A DNA stretch of 37,417 nucleotides from an uncultured Clostridia bacterium (GCA_947630555.1 CANRIA010000019.1:1-37417); one strand, 5' to 3'; shown: positions 17,507-26,306, counted from the first letter of the stretch. Made by a program: numbers and translations. The notes: generated by a model not told the origin, from the sequence alone.

Positions 17507-19783
17507 TTATTGTCCGCTGTCAATCGCGGCTTTTTTAAGCTTAGCTTTTCTTGCAGTTTTGTACTGCTCATAAGCCGCTGAGCGCTTAGTTTCTTCGGGG
17601 GTAAGTTTGCCGTAAAATGTTTCTTCAAAAACATTTGCAAGCACGTCTATATCAATGCCGTATTCCTGCGCAAATGTGCACACCTGCATTACAGTATAAG
17701 CCGAAAGGTCTGTGTCTGTCTTCTTTGCAAACCTCTTTACCGTGCGTTTATACATAAGGCATATGGCTTTAGCGGCATCGCACTTTCTTACATACAGCCT
17801 GAAAGCTCCCTCGCTTACGGGTCTGTACAAAACAAGCAGAATTATCGCGGCGGCAAGCACCATACCTACTCTTATATAAAATCCATACTGCGTGAGAAAG
17901 CTGAACGCATTGCCGTTTTCCTCAGGCGGCGCGTTCATTATCTCTTCAAAGCCGGGCACAGTGGGTTCAAATACTACCCAGCCCACCGCAGGCAGATATA
18001 CTTCAACAAAAGCGTGGGCGTTGCTGTCGGTCACCATATACCAGCTTTCACCAAACGGCACATCAGGATTATATGTAAGATACGGCAGCCTTCCGCGAAG
18101 CTGCTCTGAAGTCACCGGGTTTGAGGCAATATACCCTTCGCAGTAGCGCGCTTTCAGCCCTACCGACCTTGCCATAAGTGTCATAGCCGTTGCAAAGTCT
18201 GAGCATATACCCGTTTTGCTTTCAAAAATGAAATACTCAATGCTCTCGTCATCGGGAACATAAGTCATATCATAAGTAAACCCTGCCTGTTCAAAATAAC
18301 TTTCCAGTGCCGCAGCTTTTTCGTAATCAGAATCGCACCCCTGCGTTATCTGCTGTGCAAGCTGCCTTATGCTGTCGTCATATTCGTCATACTCGCCGCT
18401 GTCTATTTCATCAGAAAAACTTTTGTCGCTGTTTACGTCGCTGTAAAGCTGCCTGCTAAAGCCCTCGTCATTTCTTCTTTCAAGATACCAGTTCATTATA
18501 TAGTCCCAGTCAGCAGATGTCATATCAAGTTTTTCAGCAAGTTCTCTTACCTTGTCGTTGTCGGCATATTCGGCTTTGTACTGATATGTATCGTTTCTCA
18601 TCTGCCACTCGCCGTTGCAGTAAACATTGCCGTTTTGAACATTGTCGGGAAATATCTCTCCACCGTATCCCATAAAAACCCTGAGAGTATTTTCGGGCAG
18701 CGGCAGATATGAAAATCTTATGTCCGCCACGGGATATACGGTAAGGAACTTGTTCTCAGAGCTTTGCCGGTAGTCGTCTATAAGCTTCATAGTCTCTTTG
18801 TCTTCATTATACTTAGCATATGTATACAAAAGCTCCAGCTTTCTGTCAGGCAAAAGACCCGGTACAGTTGTTTCCGGCTCTGACCACACATAGTCTGCCT
18901 CTTCGTATTTGTCGGTGCCGTAATGCCAGTTGTTGTCTGCAAAATAGCTGTAAGACTGATTTTTAAGATACACATATCCGTCCTGCGTTGTGTTTACCAC
19001 AAAAAGCTCCTGCCCCGTGGGGAACTCTCCGTGATGCCTTGCGGAAGAATCCTGAAATTCGTTAAGCGTTTCAACGACCTCTTGCTGAGAAAACAGCCCG
19101 AATCTTTCAAAAACGCTTGCGTCCCTTTCCTGCACGGATTCTATTTCGGGCTTTGGTACAATAAACAGCACGCCCACAACCGCAGCAGTAAAAGCAAGTA
19201 TTGAAACTATGTATGCCTTGTTCGGCACTACAACTATTCCGCTGTCTGCCGCCGTCTGCCTGTTGTGCACCATTACAAGAAGATACAAAAGCAGTATCGC
19301 AGCAAGATAGCCGTCCAACATAGTATCCAGCCTTTTTGCATATATGGCAAACGGGAATATTACCAAAAGCAAAGTGAAAAGCCCTCTGTACCGCACCTGT
19401 GTAAAGTAATACAGCGCCGAGTAAAACAAAAATCCTCCGCCAAAAACAAGCGCATACAGATAAAGCGGAACATAGTCTGTTACCGAATAGAACCATGTAT
19501 TGAATGACACGCCGCTCGTATTATAGCCGCTGAACACCATATTGAACGAAACAAATACCGCGGCAAAAAGCAGCAGCAAATATACACAGCCGCTTAAAAA
19601 TTTATGCTTTCTTTTATATAAAATATCAAGAAGGACAAACGAAACCAGACCCTCAGCGGCGGACAGCACAGTAAGCGGCACAACGCTAGTGGTTCGATAG
19701 TCATATATGATAGACGACATTATTGCCACGCCAAGTAAAAGCGGCAGCAAAAATCGGCTGAGTATGTCTTTCAGACTTTTCAT
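17507..19783 (-). CDS. Transglutaminase-like membrane protein (TgpA/DUF3488-type)
   Basis: A 758-residue membrane protein. The N-terminal roughly 210 residues hold about six to seven hydrophobic segments (for example FLLPLLLGVAIMSSIIY and LAAILLLYLLVMV). An extracytoplasmic part follows with a transglutaminase-like papain-fold core: catalytic Cys in KTGICSDFATAMTLMARS, His in NAHAFVEVYLP, and an acidic residue in WVVFEPT. Then comes one more membrane helix (VGMVLAAAIILLVLYRPV) and a cytosolic C-terminal domain of about 110 residues. With MoxR and DUF58 directly upstream it forms the familiar MoxR-DUF58-transglutaminase cluster, usually linked to assembly or processing of surface or secreted proteins. 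The start is 7 bp after the DUF58 stop, so translation is likely coupled. Confidence 0.88.
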   Translation of the reverse strand: MKSLKDILSRFLLPLLLGVAIMSSIIYDYRTTSVVPLTVLSAAEGLVSFVLLDILYKRKHKFLSGCVYLLLLFAAVFVSFNMVFSGYNTSGVSFNTWFYSVTDYVPLYLYALVFGGGFLFYSALYYFTQVRYRGLFTLLLVIFPFAIYAKRLDTMLDGYLAAILLLYLLVMVHNRQTAADSGIVVVPNKAYIVSILAFTAAVVGVLFIVPKPEIESVQERDASVFERFGLFSQQEVVETLNEFQDSSARHHGEFPTGQELFVVNTTQDGYVYLKNQSYSYFADNNWHYGTDKYEEADYVWSEPETTVPGLLPDRKLELLYTYAKYNEDKETMKLIDDYRQSSENKFLTVYPVADIRFSYLPLPENTLRVFMGYGGEIFPDNVQNGNVYCNGEWQMRNDTYQYKAEYADNDKVRELAEKLDMTSADWDYIMNWYLERRNDEGFSRQLYSDVNSDKSFSDEIDSGEYDEYDDSIRQLAQQITQGCDSDYEKAAALESYFEQAGFTYDMTYVPDDESIEYFIFESKTGICSDFATAMTLMARSVGLKARYCEGYIASNPVTSEQLRGRLPYLTYNPDVPFGESWYMVTDSNAHAFVEVYLPAVGWVVFEPTVPGFEEIMNAPPEENGNAFSFLTQYGFYIRVGMVLAAAIILLVLYRPVSEGAFRLYVRKCDAAKAICLMYKRTVKRFAKKTDTDLSAYTVMQVCTFAQEYGIDIDVLANVFEETFYGKLTPEETKRSAAYEQYKTARKAKLKKAAIDSGQ

Positions 19784-19790
19784 ATCACGT

Positions 19791-21020
19791 TCACTTTATC
19801 CTTGTAAAATCAATATCACTGTTTACGCTGTAGCAGCAGTCGGTGTCCATATCGTCGGCATACTGCGATGCACCTACTGTATAGACCTCGCACCCTGCCT
19901 GCCTAAGCTCCTCTACCCTTGGCGACAGCGTGCCTTTTCTGTTTGTAAAATACATTACCACCCTGTGATGCCTGCTTTCAAGCTCCTCAGTCGGCAGCGA
20001 AGATGCCTCACTGTCGGGCTCATAGTCAGCAAGCGCAGTCTGAAACTGTGTAAGTTCGCCCTCATTAGTAATCTCATAGCACTGCCAGCCGCCCTTTTGG
20101 CAGTAAACATCACACCGCAGACCCTGTTTCAGCATCAATGCCGCCATTGAAAGCGCCGCCTCGGTAATAATATCGCAGCTTTCGCTGAAACCGTCACTGT
20201 CTTTTCTCTCGTCTGAAAGTTCAAACAGTATTCCTTGGCTCATTGCGGCAAGTTTTTCGTCAAGGCGTATCATGTAAATATCACGCTTTGTTGAAAGCTT
20301 CCAGTTTATTCTCTTTATCGGGTCGCCGGGAACATACTCTCTGTGCTCATACCCCGGCACACCGCTGCCTATAGTCGCAGATTCGTCCGTTTCTTCTGCG
20401 TTATCGTCATAAGCCGAGGCATCACAGCATATCCTTAAAAGCTCATTTTGCTGATTTATCTCGTGTATCATAGGTATAATGCCGAACCTGCAAACGCCGT
20501 CGCCCGATACCATAAGCTTGCCCACACGCGCCGTAAACACGCCCATGTAGTCGATAATTTCAGGCATATTAAGCTCCACGCTTGCGGCGGTGCAGTATTT
20601 TGCAAGATATTTTACGCTGTAGCTGCTTTTTTTCTTTGAAAACCCCATAGCTATCCTGAATTTTTCGGGAGTTACGGGCTCTAAATTTCCCTGTGACGAC
20701 AAACTTATCTCAATAAACGGCGTGGGCAGCCATGTCTTTTTAGAAACGGTAAAGTCAACGTCCACGGTGTCGCCCTTGTTTACTATCTCATTTCTCGATA
20801 CGAAAGATATTTCAACTTGTTTTACAGTCACCCATGTAAGTATTGCGGATATTACCATTGCCAGCGCCAAAAGCAGCGCTACATAAAGCCCCAGTCTGCC
20901 ATTCATAAGAAAGCAAAACAGCATCATTATGCCTATGCACAGCAGCATACTTAAAAAGTGCTTCATATTGACCCTTATTCCGCTTTTCTGCTCTGCTTTT
21001 TCCTGCTTTTTAGACTTCAC
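19791..21020 (-). CDS. DUF58 domain-containing protein
   Basis: A 409-residue protein starting at GTG 21020. Two N-terminal membrane helices (FLSMLLCIGIMMLFCFLM and LYVALLLALAMVISAIL) are followed by an extracytoplasmic beta-rich part and then the DUF58 signature (GYEHREYVPGDPIKRINWKL, with the conserved R-x-Y-x-P-G-D). It is a partner of the MoxR ATPase upstream (36 bp gap) and of the transglutaminase-like protein downstream. DUF58 proteins often have a von Willebrand-like C-terminal fold. The C-terminal half here (about residues 260-400) could be that, but a clear MIDAS motif is not seen. Confidence 0.88.
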   Translation of the reverse strand: MKSKKQEKAEQKSGIRVNMKHFLSMLLCIGIMMLFCFLMNGRLGLYVALLLALAMVISAILTWVTVKQVEISFVSRNEIVNKGDTVDVDFTVSKKTWLPTPFIEISLSSQGNLEPVTPEKFRIAMGFSKKKSSYSVKYLAKYCTAASVELNMPEIIDYMGVFTARVGKLMVSGDGVCRFGIIPMIHEINQQNELLRICCDASAYDDNAEETDESATIGSGVPGYEHREYVPGDPIKRINWKLSTKRDIYMIRLDEKLAAMSQGILFELSDERKDSDGFSESCDIITEAALSMAALMLKQGLRCDVYCQKGGWQCYEITNEGELTQFQTALADYEPDSEASSLPTEELESRHHRVVMYFTNRKGTLSPRVEELRQAGCEVYTVGASQYADDMDTDCCYSVNSDIDFTRIK

Positions 21021-21056
21021 CGCTGTTTCACCGCCCTTAGTCTGGTATATTCTTGC

Positions 21057-21986
21057 TTATCCTATCGGCACTTTCACAAAAGATGTGATGTGCTCTATTG
21101 CATCTTCCTGCGTTGCGAACTTTGATTTGCCCTTTGGCGAAAGTATCACTCTGTGTGCCAGAACGCTTACAGCCACCCTTTTTATATCGTCAGGCGTTAC
21201 AAAATCTCTGCCGTCTATAAATGCTATAGCTTTTGACATTTTAAGTATGGCTATGCTGCCTCTGGGGCTTGCACCCAGCTTTAAAAACTCGTTGTTTCGC
21301 GTTGCAGTTACAAGCCGCAGTATGTAATCTCTCACCTCGTCAGAAACGCGCACATTTTTTACCTGCTCCTGAAGTGATACTATATCTTCAACGGTGCAGC
21401 AGCTTTCAAGTTTTGCTGCCTCCGTGCCATGTTCCGAACGCGAAAGTATTTCCAGTTCGTCGCTCACTTCGGGATAGCCTATGCTTATCTTAATAATAAA
21501 TCTGTCCATCTGTGCTTCGGGCAGGTGATATGTGCCGTATGTTTCAACGGGGTTTTGCGTTGCAAGAGTCATAAACGGCAGCGGCAGCAAGAATGTCTTT
21601 CCGTCAAGGCTTATCTGATGTTCCTCCATTACTTCCAGAAGGCTCGACTGCGCTTTAGGCGATGCTCTGTTTATCTCGTCCGCGAGCAAAAAATTGCACA
21701 TAGCCGCGCCGCTGCGGTATTCAAGCTCGCCGGTATCTTTGTTTATCATTGAAAAGCCGACAATATCGGAGGGCATTACATCGGGCGTAAGCTGTATTCT
21801 GTTAAAGCTGCCCTTTACCGACTTTGCAAGAGCCGAAACGAGCTGTGTTTTGCCCACTCCCGGCACGTCCTCAATAAGAACGTGACCCTCGCACAGCATG
21901 GCGGCTATTACGTTTACAATAACATCTCTCTTGCCGACAATTACTTTTTCTATGTTCTCAACTATTTTCAGTATCTCAGCGTTCAT
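21057..21986 (-). CDS. MoxR family AAA+ ATPase
   Basis: A 309-residue AAA+ ATPase of the MoxR group, which acts as a chaperone for metal-cofactor insertion or complex assembly. Walker A is EDVPGVGKTQL, Walker B is FLLADEINRASPKAQS, and the MoxR-typical ATQNPVETYGTYHLPEAQMD sensor region follows, with the C-terminal lid (GASPRGSIAILKMSKAIAF). ATG 21986 has GGAGGT six bases upstream and is preferred over the in-frame ATG at 22016. It is the first gene of the MoxR-DUF58-transglutaminase-aminotransferase run, with a promoter at 22021-22049. Confidence 0.93.
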   Translation of the reverse strand: MNAEILKIVENIEKVIVGKRDVIVNVIAAMLCEGHVLIEDVPGVGKTQLVSALAKSVKGSFNRIQLTPDVMPSDIVGFSMINKDTGELEYRSGAAMCNFLLADEINRASPKAQSSLLEVMEEHQISLDGKTFLLPLPFMTLATQNPVETYGTYHLPEAQMDRFIIKISIGYPEVSDELEILSRSEHGTEAAKLESCCTVEDIVSLQEQVKNVRVSDEVRDYILRLVTATRNNEFLKLGASPRGSIAILKMSKAIAFIDGRDFVTPDDIKRVAVSVLAHRVILSPKGKSKFATQEDAIEHITSFVKVPIG

Positions 21987-22020
21987 ACAATGACCTCCGT
22001 GCAAATTTATATACAATTTA

Positions 22021-22049
22021 ATTATACAACATTTCTATATATATTGCAA
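22021..22049 (-). promoter_or_regulatory. Promoter of the moxR operon
   Basis: On the minus strand: -35 TTGCAA (22044-22049), 17-bp spacer, -10 TATAAT (22021-22026), about 35 bases before the moxR ATG. The same -35 hexamer is used by the cheY promoter at 28189-28217. Confidence 0.7.
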
Positions 22050-22092
22050 GTACCAAAAACAAAATTGCCATGCATAAGTACGATACGTAAAA

Positions 22093-22127
22093 TTGCGCTT
22101 ACGCGCAGCGCAGGAGCGCATTCAACG
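22093..22127 (+). repeat. Small hairpin module, copy M3
   Basis: Hairpin TTGCGC-TTAC-GCGCAG with tail GCAGGAGCGCATTCAACG, matching copy M1 at 15653-15688 in both hairpin and tail. It precedes structured repeat copy B, as M1 and M2 precede copy A. Confidence 0.5.
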
Positions 22128-22212
22128 CTCCACTTTGTTTTGGTTTTCTTCTCATTTTGTGTGTACCAATGCTTTAGTCATTTTACTTGTTATGATTTTA
22201 TCACATTGTACG

Positions 22213-22418
22213 GCGTTCCAGAGTGGAACGCGGAAAGTTTGATATTGCTATCACTTAGGGAACGCCCTCTCTTGCAGGGCGTTCCCTCTTTCAAAATAGT
22301 CCACCGGACTATTTTGAAATTCACCTTTTGCGGAGCGCACGTTGTGTTTGTGGGGCTCTGCCCCACACCCTGCAAGCCTTTTGAAAAAGGCTTGACCGAA
22401 AACTTTTAGTTTCTTGAC
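22213..22418 (+). repeat. Multi-hairpin structured repeat, copy B
   Basis: Same five-stem order as copy A (16038-16250): S1 GCGTTCCA/TGGAACGC (22213-22231); S2 GGGAACGCCCT/AGGGCGTTCCC with the identical loop CTCTTGC (22258-22286); S3 TTTCAAAATAGTCC/GGACTATTTTGAAA (22289-22319); S4 GTGGGGC/GCCCCAC (22350-22366); S5 CAAGCCTTTT/AAAAGGCTTG (22373-22394). AGCGCACGTTGTGTTT (22334-22349) and CGAAAACTTTTA are conserved. Counting by stem, 3, 4, 3 and 2 base pairs in S2-S5 changed on both sides and none on one side only. It sits between moxR (starts 21986, minus) and typA (ends 22773, minus). Confidence 0.8.
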
Positions 22419-22497
22419 AGGGTTTACAACTTGTCAGGTTAAACGCACTCGCTGAGAAGTTACGTTAAATTACGCGCTAAGTTAGGGTAGAACAGGA

Positions 22498-22640
22498 AAA
22501 AATCCCGTCACACCGCAAGGTGTGCGCCGCCGACCGTTTTTGGCGGCGAGGGATTTTTAGATACGCACAAAGTTTTTAGAGAACGGGAAGAAACCTCGAA
22601 GAGGGTTCTTCGGCACTTGACCGACATTTATGGCGGTCAA
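22498..22640. other. Candidate structured RNA or DNA fold (three-way junction plus hairpins)
   Basis: Outer stem AAAAATCCC (22498-22506) pairs with GGGATTTTT (22550-22558). It encloses two hairpins: CACACC-GCAA-GGTGTG (22509-22524, a GNRA-type loop on the + strand) and CGCCGCC/GGCGGCG with a 10-base loop (22525-22548). Only three bases in the junction are unpaired. Two more hairpins follow: CGAAGA-GGGT-TCTTCG (22597-22612) and TTGACCG/CGGTCAA (22617-22640). It is not a class I recognise (not tmRNA, RNase P or 6S by eye) and no promoter is obvious. Confidence 0.45.
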
Positions 22641-22675
22641 CGTGTGCGCTCCAGCGCGCTGCGACAGCAGCAAAA
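22637..22675 (-). repeat. Small hairpin module, copy M4 (inverted)
   Basis: On the minus strand, GCTGC-TGTC-GCAGC followed by GCGCTGGAGCGC and CGTTG. The hairpin is the same as copy M2 and the tail is a variant. Confidence 0.45.
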
Positions 22676-22715
22676 TAAATCTTGCCTATTGCTCTGAATC
22701 TCTTGCCTCTAGCCA

Positions 22716-22763
22716 ACAAAAACGCCACAGCGCTTTTGACTAAAAATCACAAGCACTATGGCG
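22716..22763 (-). terminator. Intrinsic terminator of typA
   Basis: On the minus strand, a 13-bp stem formed by CGCCATAGTGCTT and AAGCGCTGTGGCG (two G-T wobbles), 15-base loop, then TTTTTG. It starts 9 bp after the typA stop. Confidence 0.8.
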
Positions 22764-22772
22764 AAAACTTTT

Positions 22773-24593
22773 TTACTGCATCTTTGCTCTTTCCTTGGCT
22801 CTTAAAGTGTTGGAGAGCGTGCGTTTTCTTATCCTTAAAGACTTCGGCGTTACTTCTAAAAGCTCGTCATCTGCAAGAAATTCAAGGCAGTCCTCCAGCG
22901 ACAGTATCCTCGGCGGTATCAGCCTTAAAGCATCGTCACTGCCGCTTGCTCTGGTGTTGGTAAGATGCTTTTTCTTGCACACGTTTACAACAAGGTCTTC
23001 AGCCTTGGGCGATGAACCTACTATCATTCCCTCATACACGGGCACGCCTGCGCCTATGAACAGTTCGCCGCGCTCCTGCGCATTATAAAGACCATAAGTG
23101 ATAGCCTCGCCCGTTTCAAACGCCACAAGAGAGCCCGTTTTTCTCCTCGGTATATCGCCCATATACGGCGCATACTTTGCAAACACCGAACTCATAATTC
23201 CCTCGCCCTTGGTGTCGGTCAAAAACTCACTTCTATAACCGAACAAACCTCTTGACGGAATAAGAAATTCCAGCCTCATTCTGCTGCCGACGGGTGTCAT
23301 CTGTGTCATTTCGGCTTTTCTGCTGCCCAGCTTTTCCATTACCGAGCCTACACAGTTTTCGGGGACGTCTATAACAAGGCGCTCTATCGGCTCGCACAGT
23401 TTGCCGTCTATCTCTTTCAGCAGCACGCGCGGTGTTGAAACGCCCATTTCGTAGCCCTCGCGGCGCATACTTTCAATAAGTATAGAAAGGTGCATCTCGC
23501 CCCTGCCTGCAACCTTAAAGCTGTCGGTGCTGTCGGTCTCTGTAACTCTCAGCGAAACGTCTTTCAAAAGCTCTTTGAAAAGCCGCTCTCTCAGCTGGCG
23601 GGAAGTAACATACTTGCCCTCTCTGCCTGCAAAAGGCGAATCATTTACCGAGAATGTCATTTCAACAGTCGGTTCGCTTATCTTCACAAACGGCAGCGGC
23701 TCAAAGCTTCCAAACTCGCATATCGTATCGCCTATAGTAATGCCGTCAATACCGCTTATGCAGATTATATCCCCTGCTTTTGCGCTTTCAACCGGCACAC
23801 GCTCCAGTCCTTCTATCTGATATATAGTAACTATCTTTCCGCGGTATGGCTTTTTGCTCTCGTGATAGTCGCCTATTGTCACTTCCTGATTTACCTTTAT
23901 CTCGCCGCGCTCCACTCTGCCTATGGCTATTCTGCCTACATAGTCGTTATAGTCTATAGAAGAAACAAGCATCTGCATAGGGCCGTCGTTGTCGGCTTCG
24001 GGCGCAGGTATATAAGAAAGTATCTCATCAAACAGCGGAACGAGATCGCTGCCCATGCTGTTTGGCGAAAGCGAAGCTGTGCCGTCTCTGCCGGAGCAAT
24101 AAAGTATCGGGCTGTCAAGCTGCTCGTCAGTAGCATCGAGATCCATAAGCAGCTCCAGCACCTCGTCTCCGACCTCATTAAGGCGCGAATCGGGTCTGTC
24201 TATCTTATTTATAACAACAATTACCTTATGACCCATTTCAAGCGCTTTTTGCAGCACGAATCTTGTCTGCGGCATAGGGCCTTCTGCGGCATCAACCAGC
24301 AGAATAACGCCGTTCACCATTTTAAGTATTCTCTCAACCTCGCCGCCAAAGTCCGCGTGGCCCGGGGTATCGATAATATTTATCTTTACGTTCTTATAGA
24401 CTATAGACGTATTTTTGGCAAGAATGGTTATGCCTCTTTCCCTTTCAATATCGCCTGAGTCCATAACTCTTTCATCAACAGCCTGATTTTCTCTGAAAGT
24501 ACCGCTCTGTTTGAGCATTTGGTCAACAAGCGTAGTTTTGCCGTGGTCAACGTGCGCTATAATAGCAATATTTCTCAGGTCTTCTCTTTGCAT
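22773..24593 (-). CDS. typA: Ribosome-associated GTPase TypA/BipA
   Basis: A 606-residue translational GTPase of the EF-G-like family, which helps 50S assembly and stress or cold adaptation. G-motifs: [10 protein letters not shown] (G1, residues 13-22), [14 protein letters not shown] (G3) and NKIDRPDSR (G4). Domain II and EF-G-like domains III and V follow, then the TypA-specific C-terminal domain ([16 protein letters not shown] and RIRKRTLS). ATG 24593 has GGAGG seven to eight bases upstream; in-frame codons further upstream have no such site. I find no promoter between it and tRNA-Tyr, so it may be read through from the tRNA transcript past the hairpin at 24650-24680. Confidence 0.95.
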   Translation of the reverse strand: MQREDLRNIAIIAHVDHGKTTLVDQMLKQSGTFRENQAVDERVMDSGDIERERGITILAKNTSIVYKNVKINIIDTPGHADFGGEVERILKMVNGVILLVDAAEGPMPQTRFVLQKALEMGHKVIVVINKIDRPDSRLNEVGDEVLELLMDLDATDEQLDSPILYCSGRDGTASLSPNSMGSDLVPLFDEILSYIPAPEADNDGPMQMLVSSIDYNDYVGRIAIGRVERGEIKVNQEVTIGDYHESKKPYRGKIVTIYQIEGLERVPVESAKAGDIICISGIDGITIGDTICEFGSFEPLPFVKISEPTVEMTFSVNDSPFAGREGKYVTSRQLRERLFKELLKDVSLRVTETDSTDSFKVAGRGEMHLSILIESMRREGYEMGVSTPRVLLKEIDGKLCEPIERLVIDVPENCVGSVMEKLGSRKAEMTQMTPVGSRMRLEFLIPSRGLFGYRSEFLTDTKGEGIMSSVFAKYAPYMGDIPRRKTGSLVAFETGEAITYGLYNAQERGELFIGAGVPVYEGMIVGSSPKAEDLVVNVCKKKHLTNTRASGSDDALRLIPPRILSLEDCLEFLADDELLEVTPKSLRIRKRTLSNTLRAKERAKMQ

Positions 24594-24641
24594 ATATATT
24601 CCTCCGTTTTTTCTTCCTTGACCTTTATCAATTTCAACACA

Positions 24642-24680
24642 CAAAAAGCAACGACAATTCCCATTACGAAAATTGTCGTT
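24642..24680 (-). terminator. Hairpin and T-tract after tRNA-Tyr, before typA
   Basis: On the minus strand, AACGACAATT pairs with AATTGTCGTT across an 11-base loop (24650-24680), followed by GCTTTTTG. This looks like an intrinsic terminator of the tRNA-Thr/tRNA-Tyr transcript, or an attenuator if typA is read from the same promoter. A second small hairpin, TGACGT-TTT-ACGTCA, lies at 24687-24701. Confidence 0.55.
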
Positions 24681-24702
24681 TCTCGGTGACGTTTTACGTC
24701 AT

Positions 24703-24787
24703 TGGTGGGAGAGGACGGATTCGAACCATCGAAGCGAAAAGCAACAGATTTACAGTCTGCCCCCTTTGGCCACTCGGGAACTCTCCC
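24703..24787 (-). tRNA. tRNA-Tyr (anticodon GTA)
   Basis: Class II tRNA of 85 bases including an encoded CCA. Acceptor GGGAGAG/CTCTCCC, anticodon arm CAGACTGTAAATCTG with GTA, a long variable arm as in bacterial tRNA-Tyr, and T arm GGTTCGAATCC. It lies downstream of tRNA-Thr on the same strand. Confidence 0.95.
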
Positions 24788-24791
24788 ATTA

Positions 24792-25010
24792 GAAGCTAGA
24801 GATTTAGAAGCAAGAAGCAAGAAGATAGGCTAGAGATTAAAAGTTTGATTATTGAGGTAAGGTATGAGAAGTTAGAGGTTAGATGTTAGATGTTAGAAAC
24901 AAAACTTTGTGATAACCCTGCCCTGCTTTATGAAGCTAGAGATTTAGAAGCAAGAGGCAAGAGGTTAAAAGTAAGATATTAGATATTAGAAACCTTATCC
25001 CTGCCCTGCT
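24792..25010. repeat. Imperfect tandem low-complexity repeat between the two tRNAs
   Basis: Two units begin with GAAGCTAGAGATTTAGAAGC (24792 and 24932), continue with GCAAGA and GTTAGA-type runs, and end with CCCTGCCCTGCTT (24917-24929 and about 24999-25011). Similar runs (TGAGAAGTTAGAGGTTAGA) occur at about 15521. There is no gene in this stretch. Confidence 0.6.
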
Positions 25011-25019
25011 TAGTGCTGC

Positions 25020-25095
25020 TGGAGCTGGTGGACGGACTTGAACCCCCGACCTGCTGATTACAAATCAGCTGCTCTACCGACTGAGCTACACCAGC
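25020..25095 (-). tRNA. tRNA-Thr (anticodon TGT)
   Basis: 76 bases with encoded CCA. Acceptor GCTGGTG/CACCAGC, D arm GCTCAGTCGGTAGAGC, anticodon stem-loop CTGATTTGTAATCAG with TGT, T arm GGGGGTTCAAGTCC. It is preceded by a consensus promoter at 25150-25178. Confidence 0.96.
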
Positions 25096-25149
25096 ATTAC
25101 AGCTAACAAGCCGCATCAAATCAGCCTCCGCTTTAAACAAGCAAGGTAT

Positions 25150-25178
25150 ATTATAACACATTCAAAGCGACTTGTCAA
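25150..25178 (-). promoter_or_regulatory. Promoter of the tRNA-Thr/tRNA-Tyr unit
   Basis: On the minus strand: -35 TTGACA (25173-25178), exact 17-bp spacer, -10 TATAAT (25150-25155) with TGT before it. A perfect consensus promoter, as expected for stable RNA. Confidence 0.85.
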
Positions 25179-25214
25179 GCACTTTTTTCAAATTTTTCTT
25201 TTCTTGCGTGATTT

Positions 25215-26186
25215 TTATTCCGTGTCCGTCGGTCTGTAAAGATTATTATACAGCCCGTGAGGCATTTTTTCGCTTATATCTCCCTCTTTTACAGCTGCCG
25301 ACTGATCTTCGCACGCATATATTTTTGCATCTATATTGTCTATATAATGCAGCATATAAGCCTCTGCAAAAGCAGGCCCTCTCACTGCGCCCCACTCTGC
25401 CAGCCCGTGGTGAGAAAGTATCATATGCGTAAGCATCATTATTTTTTCCTTATTATAATCGCCGTTTTGCGAATGTTCCTTTATAAGCGCCGCTCCCATA
25501 TACATATGCCCAAAAAGCACCCCATGTTTGGTAAACTCAGCGCTGCCCACAGCCGAGGTTTTATACTCCCATATCTTGCCTATATCGTGCAGAGCCGTAG
25601 CGCAAAGCAGCAGTTCTCTGTCAAGGTTTGTATACACCGCACACAGCGCATCGGCTGCCAGCATCATTCTGTATGTATGATACAAAAGCCCACCGCGCAG
25701 ATTATGATGCATAAAAATAGATGCCGACGACGTTTTAAAACGCGCTTCATTCTCCTCTATTATCTCCAGCGCAAGGCAGGCGAGCGGTGTAAACTCGCCC
25801 TCGGTCTTGGTGCTTTCCAAAAGTTCGCACACCTTGTCATACATCTCGTCTATATCAACAGGAGGCACTTTTACAAGGTCTTCTACCGTCATGCCGCAAT
25901 TGTCAAGCTCAATTTTTTCTGCCGTATAGCTGGGCGCGCCATTGAAAAGCTTTTTGTGCAGCGTTGCTTTTACCACCATGCCGTCATTTATACCGTTGTT
26001 TTTAAGAGTCACGGCGGTCATATCAAACATTTTTACCTGTATCTCGCTTTCGCCGTCAAGCATATTTATATTCAAAAACGGTTTGCCGTTTCTTGCCTGA
26101 GCTTCGCTTATCGAAGTTATCAGCACGGGTCTTGTAAGGTCACTGTCAAGTTCCTGTTTTGAAAATTTTAAATATTTATCTTCCAT
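25215..26186 (-). CDS. 3'-5' exoribonuclease YhaM family protein (OB-fold plus HD domain)
   Basis: A 323-residue protein. An N-terminal OB-fold nucleic-acid-binding domain spans about residues 15-95 (FLNINMLDGESEIQVKMFD). The HD phosphohydrolase domain follows: HHNLRGGLLYHTYRMM, then the HD signature in CATALHDIGKIWEY, and further His residues in MILSHHGLAEWGA. This arrangement matches YhaM/CBF1 exoribonucleases. ATG 26186 has GAGG about eight bases upstream; an in-frame ATG at 26240 lies close to the predicted transcription start. It is a single gene with its own promoter at 26223-26251. Confidence 0.9.
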   Translation of the reverse strand: MEDKYLKFSKQELDSDLTRPVLITSISEAQARNGKPFLNINMLDGESEIQVKMFDMTAVTLKNNGINDGMVVKATLHKKLFNGAPSYTAEKIELDNCGMTVEDLVKVPPVDIDEMYDKVCELLESTKTEGEFTPLACLALEIIEENEARFKTSSASIFMHHNLRGGLLYHTYRMMLAADALCAVYTNLDRELLLCATALHDIGKIWEYKTSAVGSAEFTKHGVLFGHMYMGAALIKEHSQNGDYNKEKIMMLTHMILSHHGLAEWGAVRGPAFAEAYMLHYIDNIDAKIYACEDQSAAVKEGDISEKMPHGLYNNLYRPTDTE

Positions 26187-26222
26187 ATAAATTCCTCTTT
26201 CCTTAAAAATGATGTTATATTT

Positions 26223-26251
26223 ATTATAACACTTTTTCATGAAATTGTAAA
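26223..26251 (-). promoter_or_regulatory. Promoter of the yhaM-like gene
   Basis: On the minus strand: TTTACA (26246-26251), 17-bp spacer, TATAAT (26223-26228) with TGT before it. Confidence 0.7.
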
Positions 26252-26306
26252 GTGAAATATTTTATTTGTTTTTCACAAGAAATTTTGTACATTAAGGATC
26301 TCTTGA

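Noticed and set aside
23490-24458. Long open frame (322 codons) antisense to typA
   Set aside because: It lies entirely within a certain gene, has no ribosome binding site and no recognisable domain. The composition is what the codon bias of typA gives on the other strand.
24792-25010. Possible CRISPR-like array
   Set aside because: The units are imperfect, of different length (about 140 and 80 bp) and low in complexity. There is no regular repeat-spacer pattern and no cas gene.
24575-25161. Short open frames overlapping the tRNA genes
   Set aside because: They run through tRNA-Tyr and tRNA-Thr and have no ribosome binding site.
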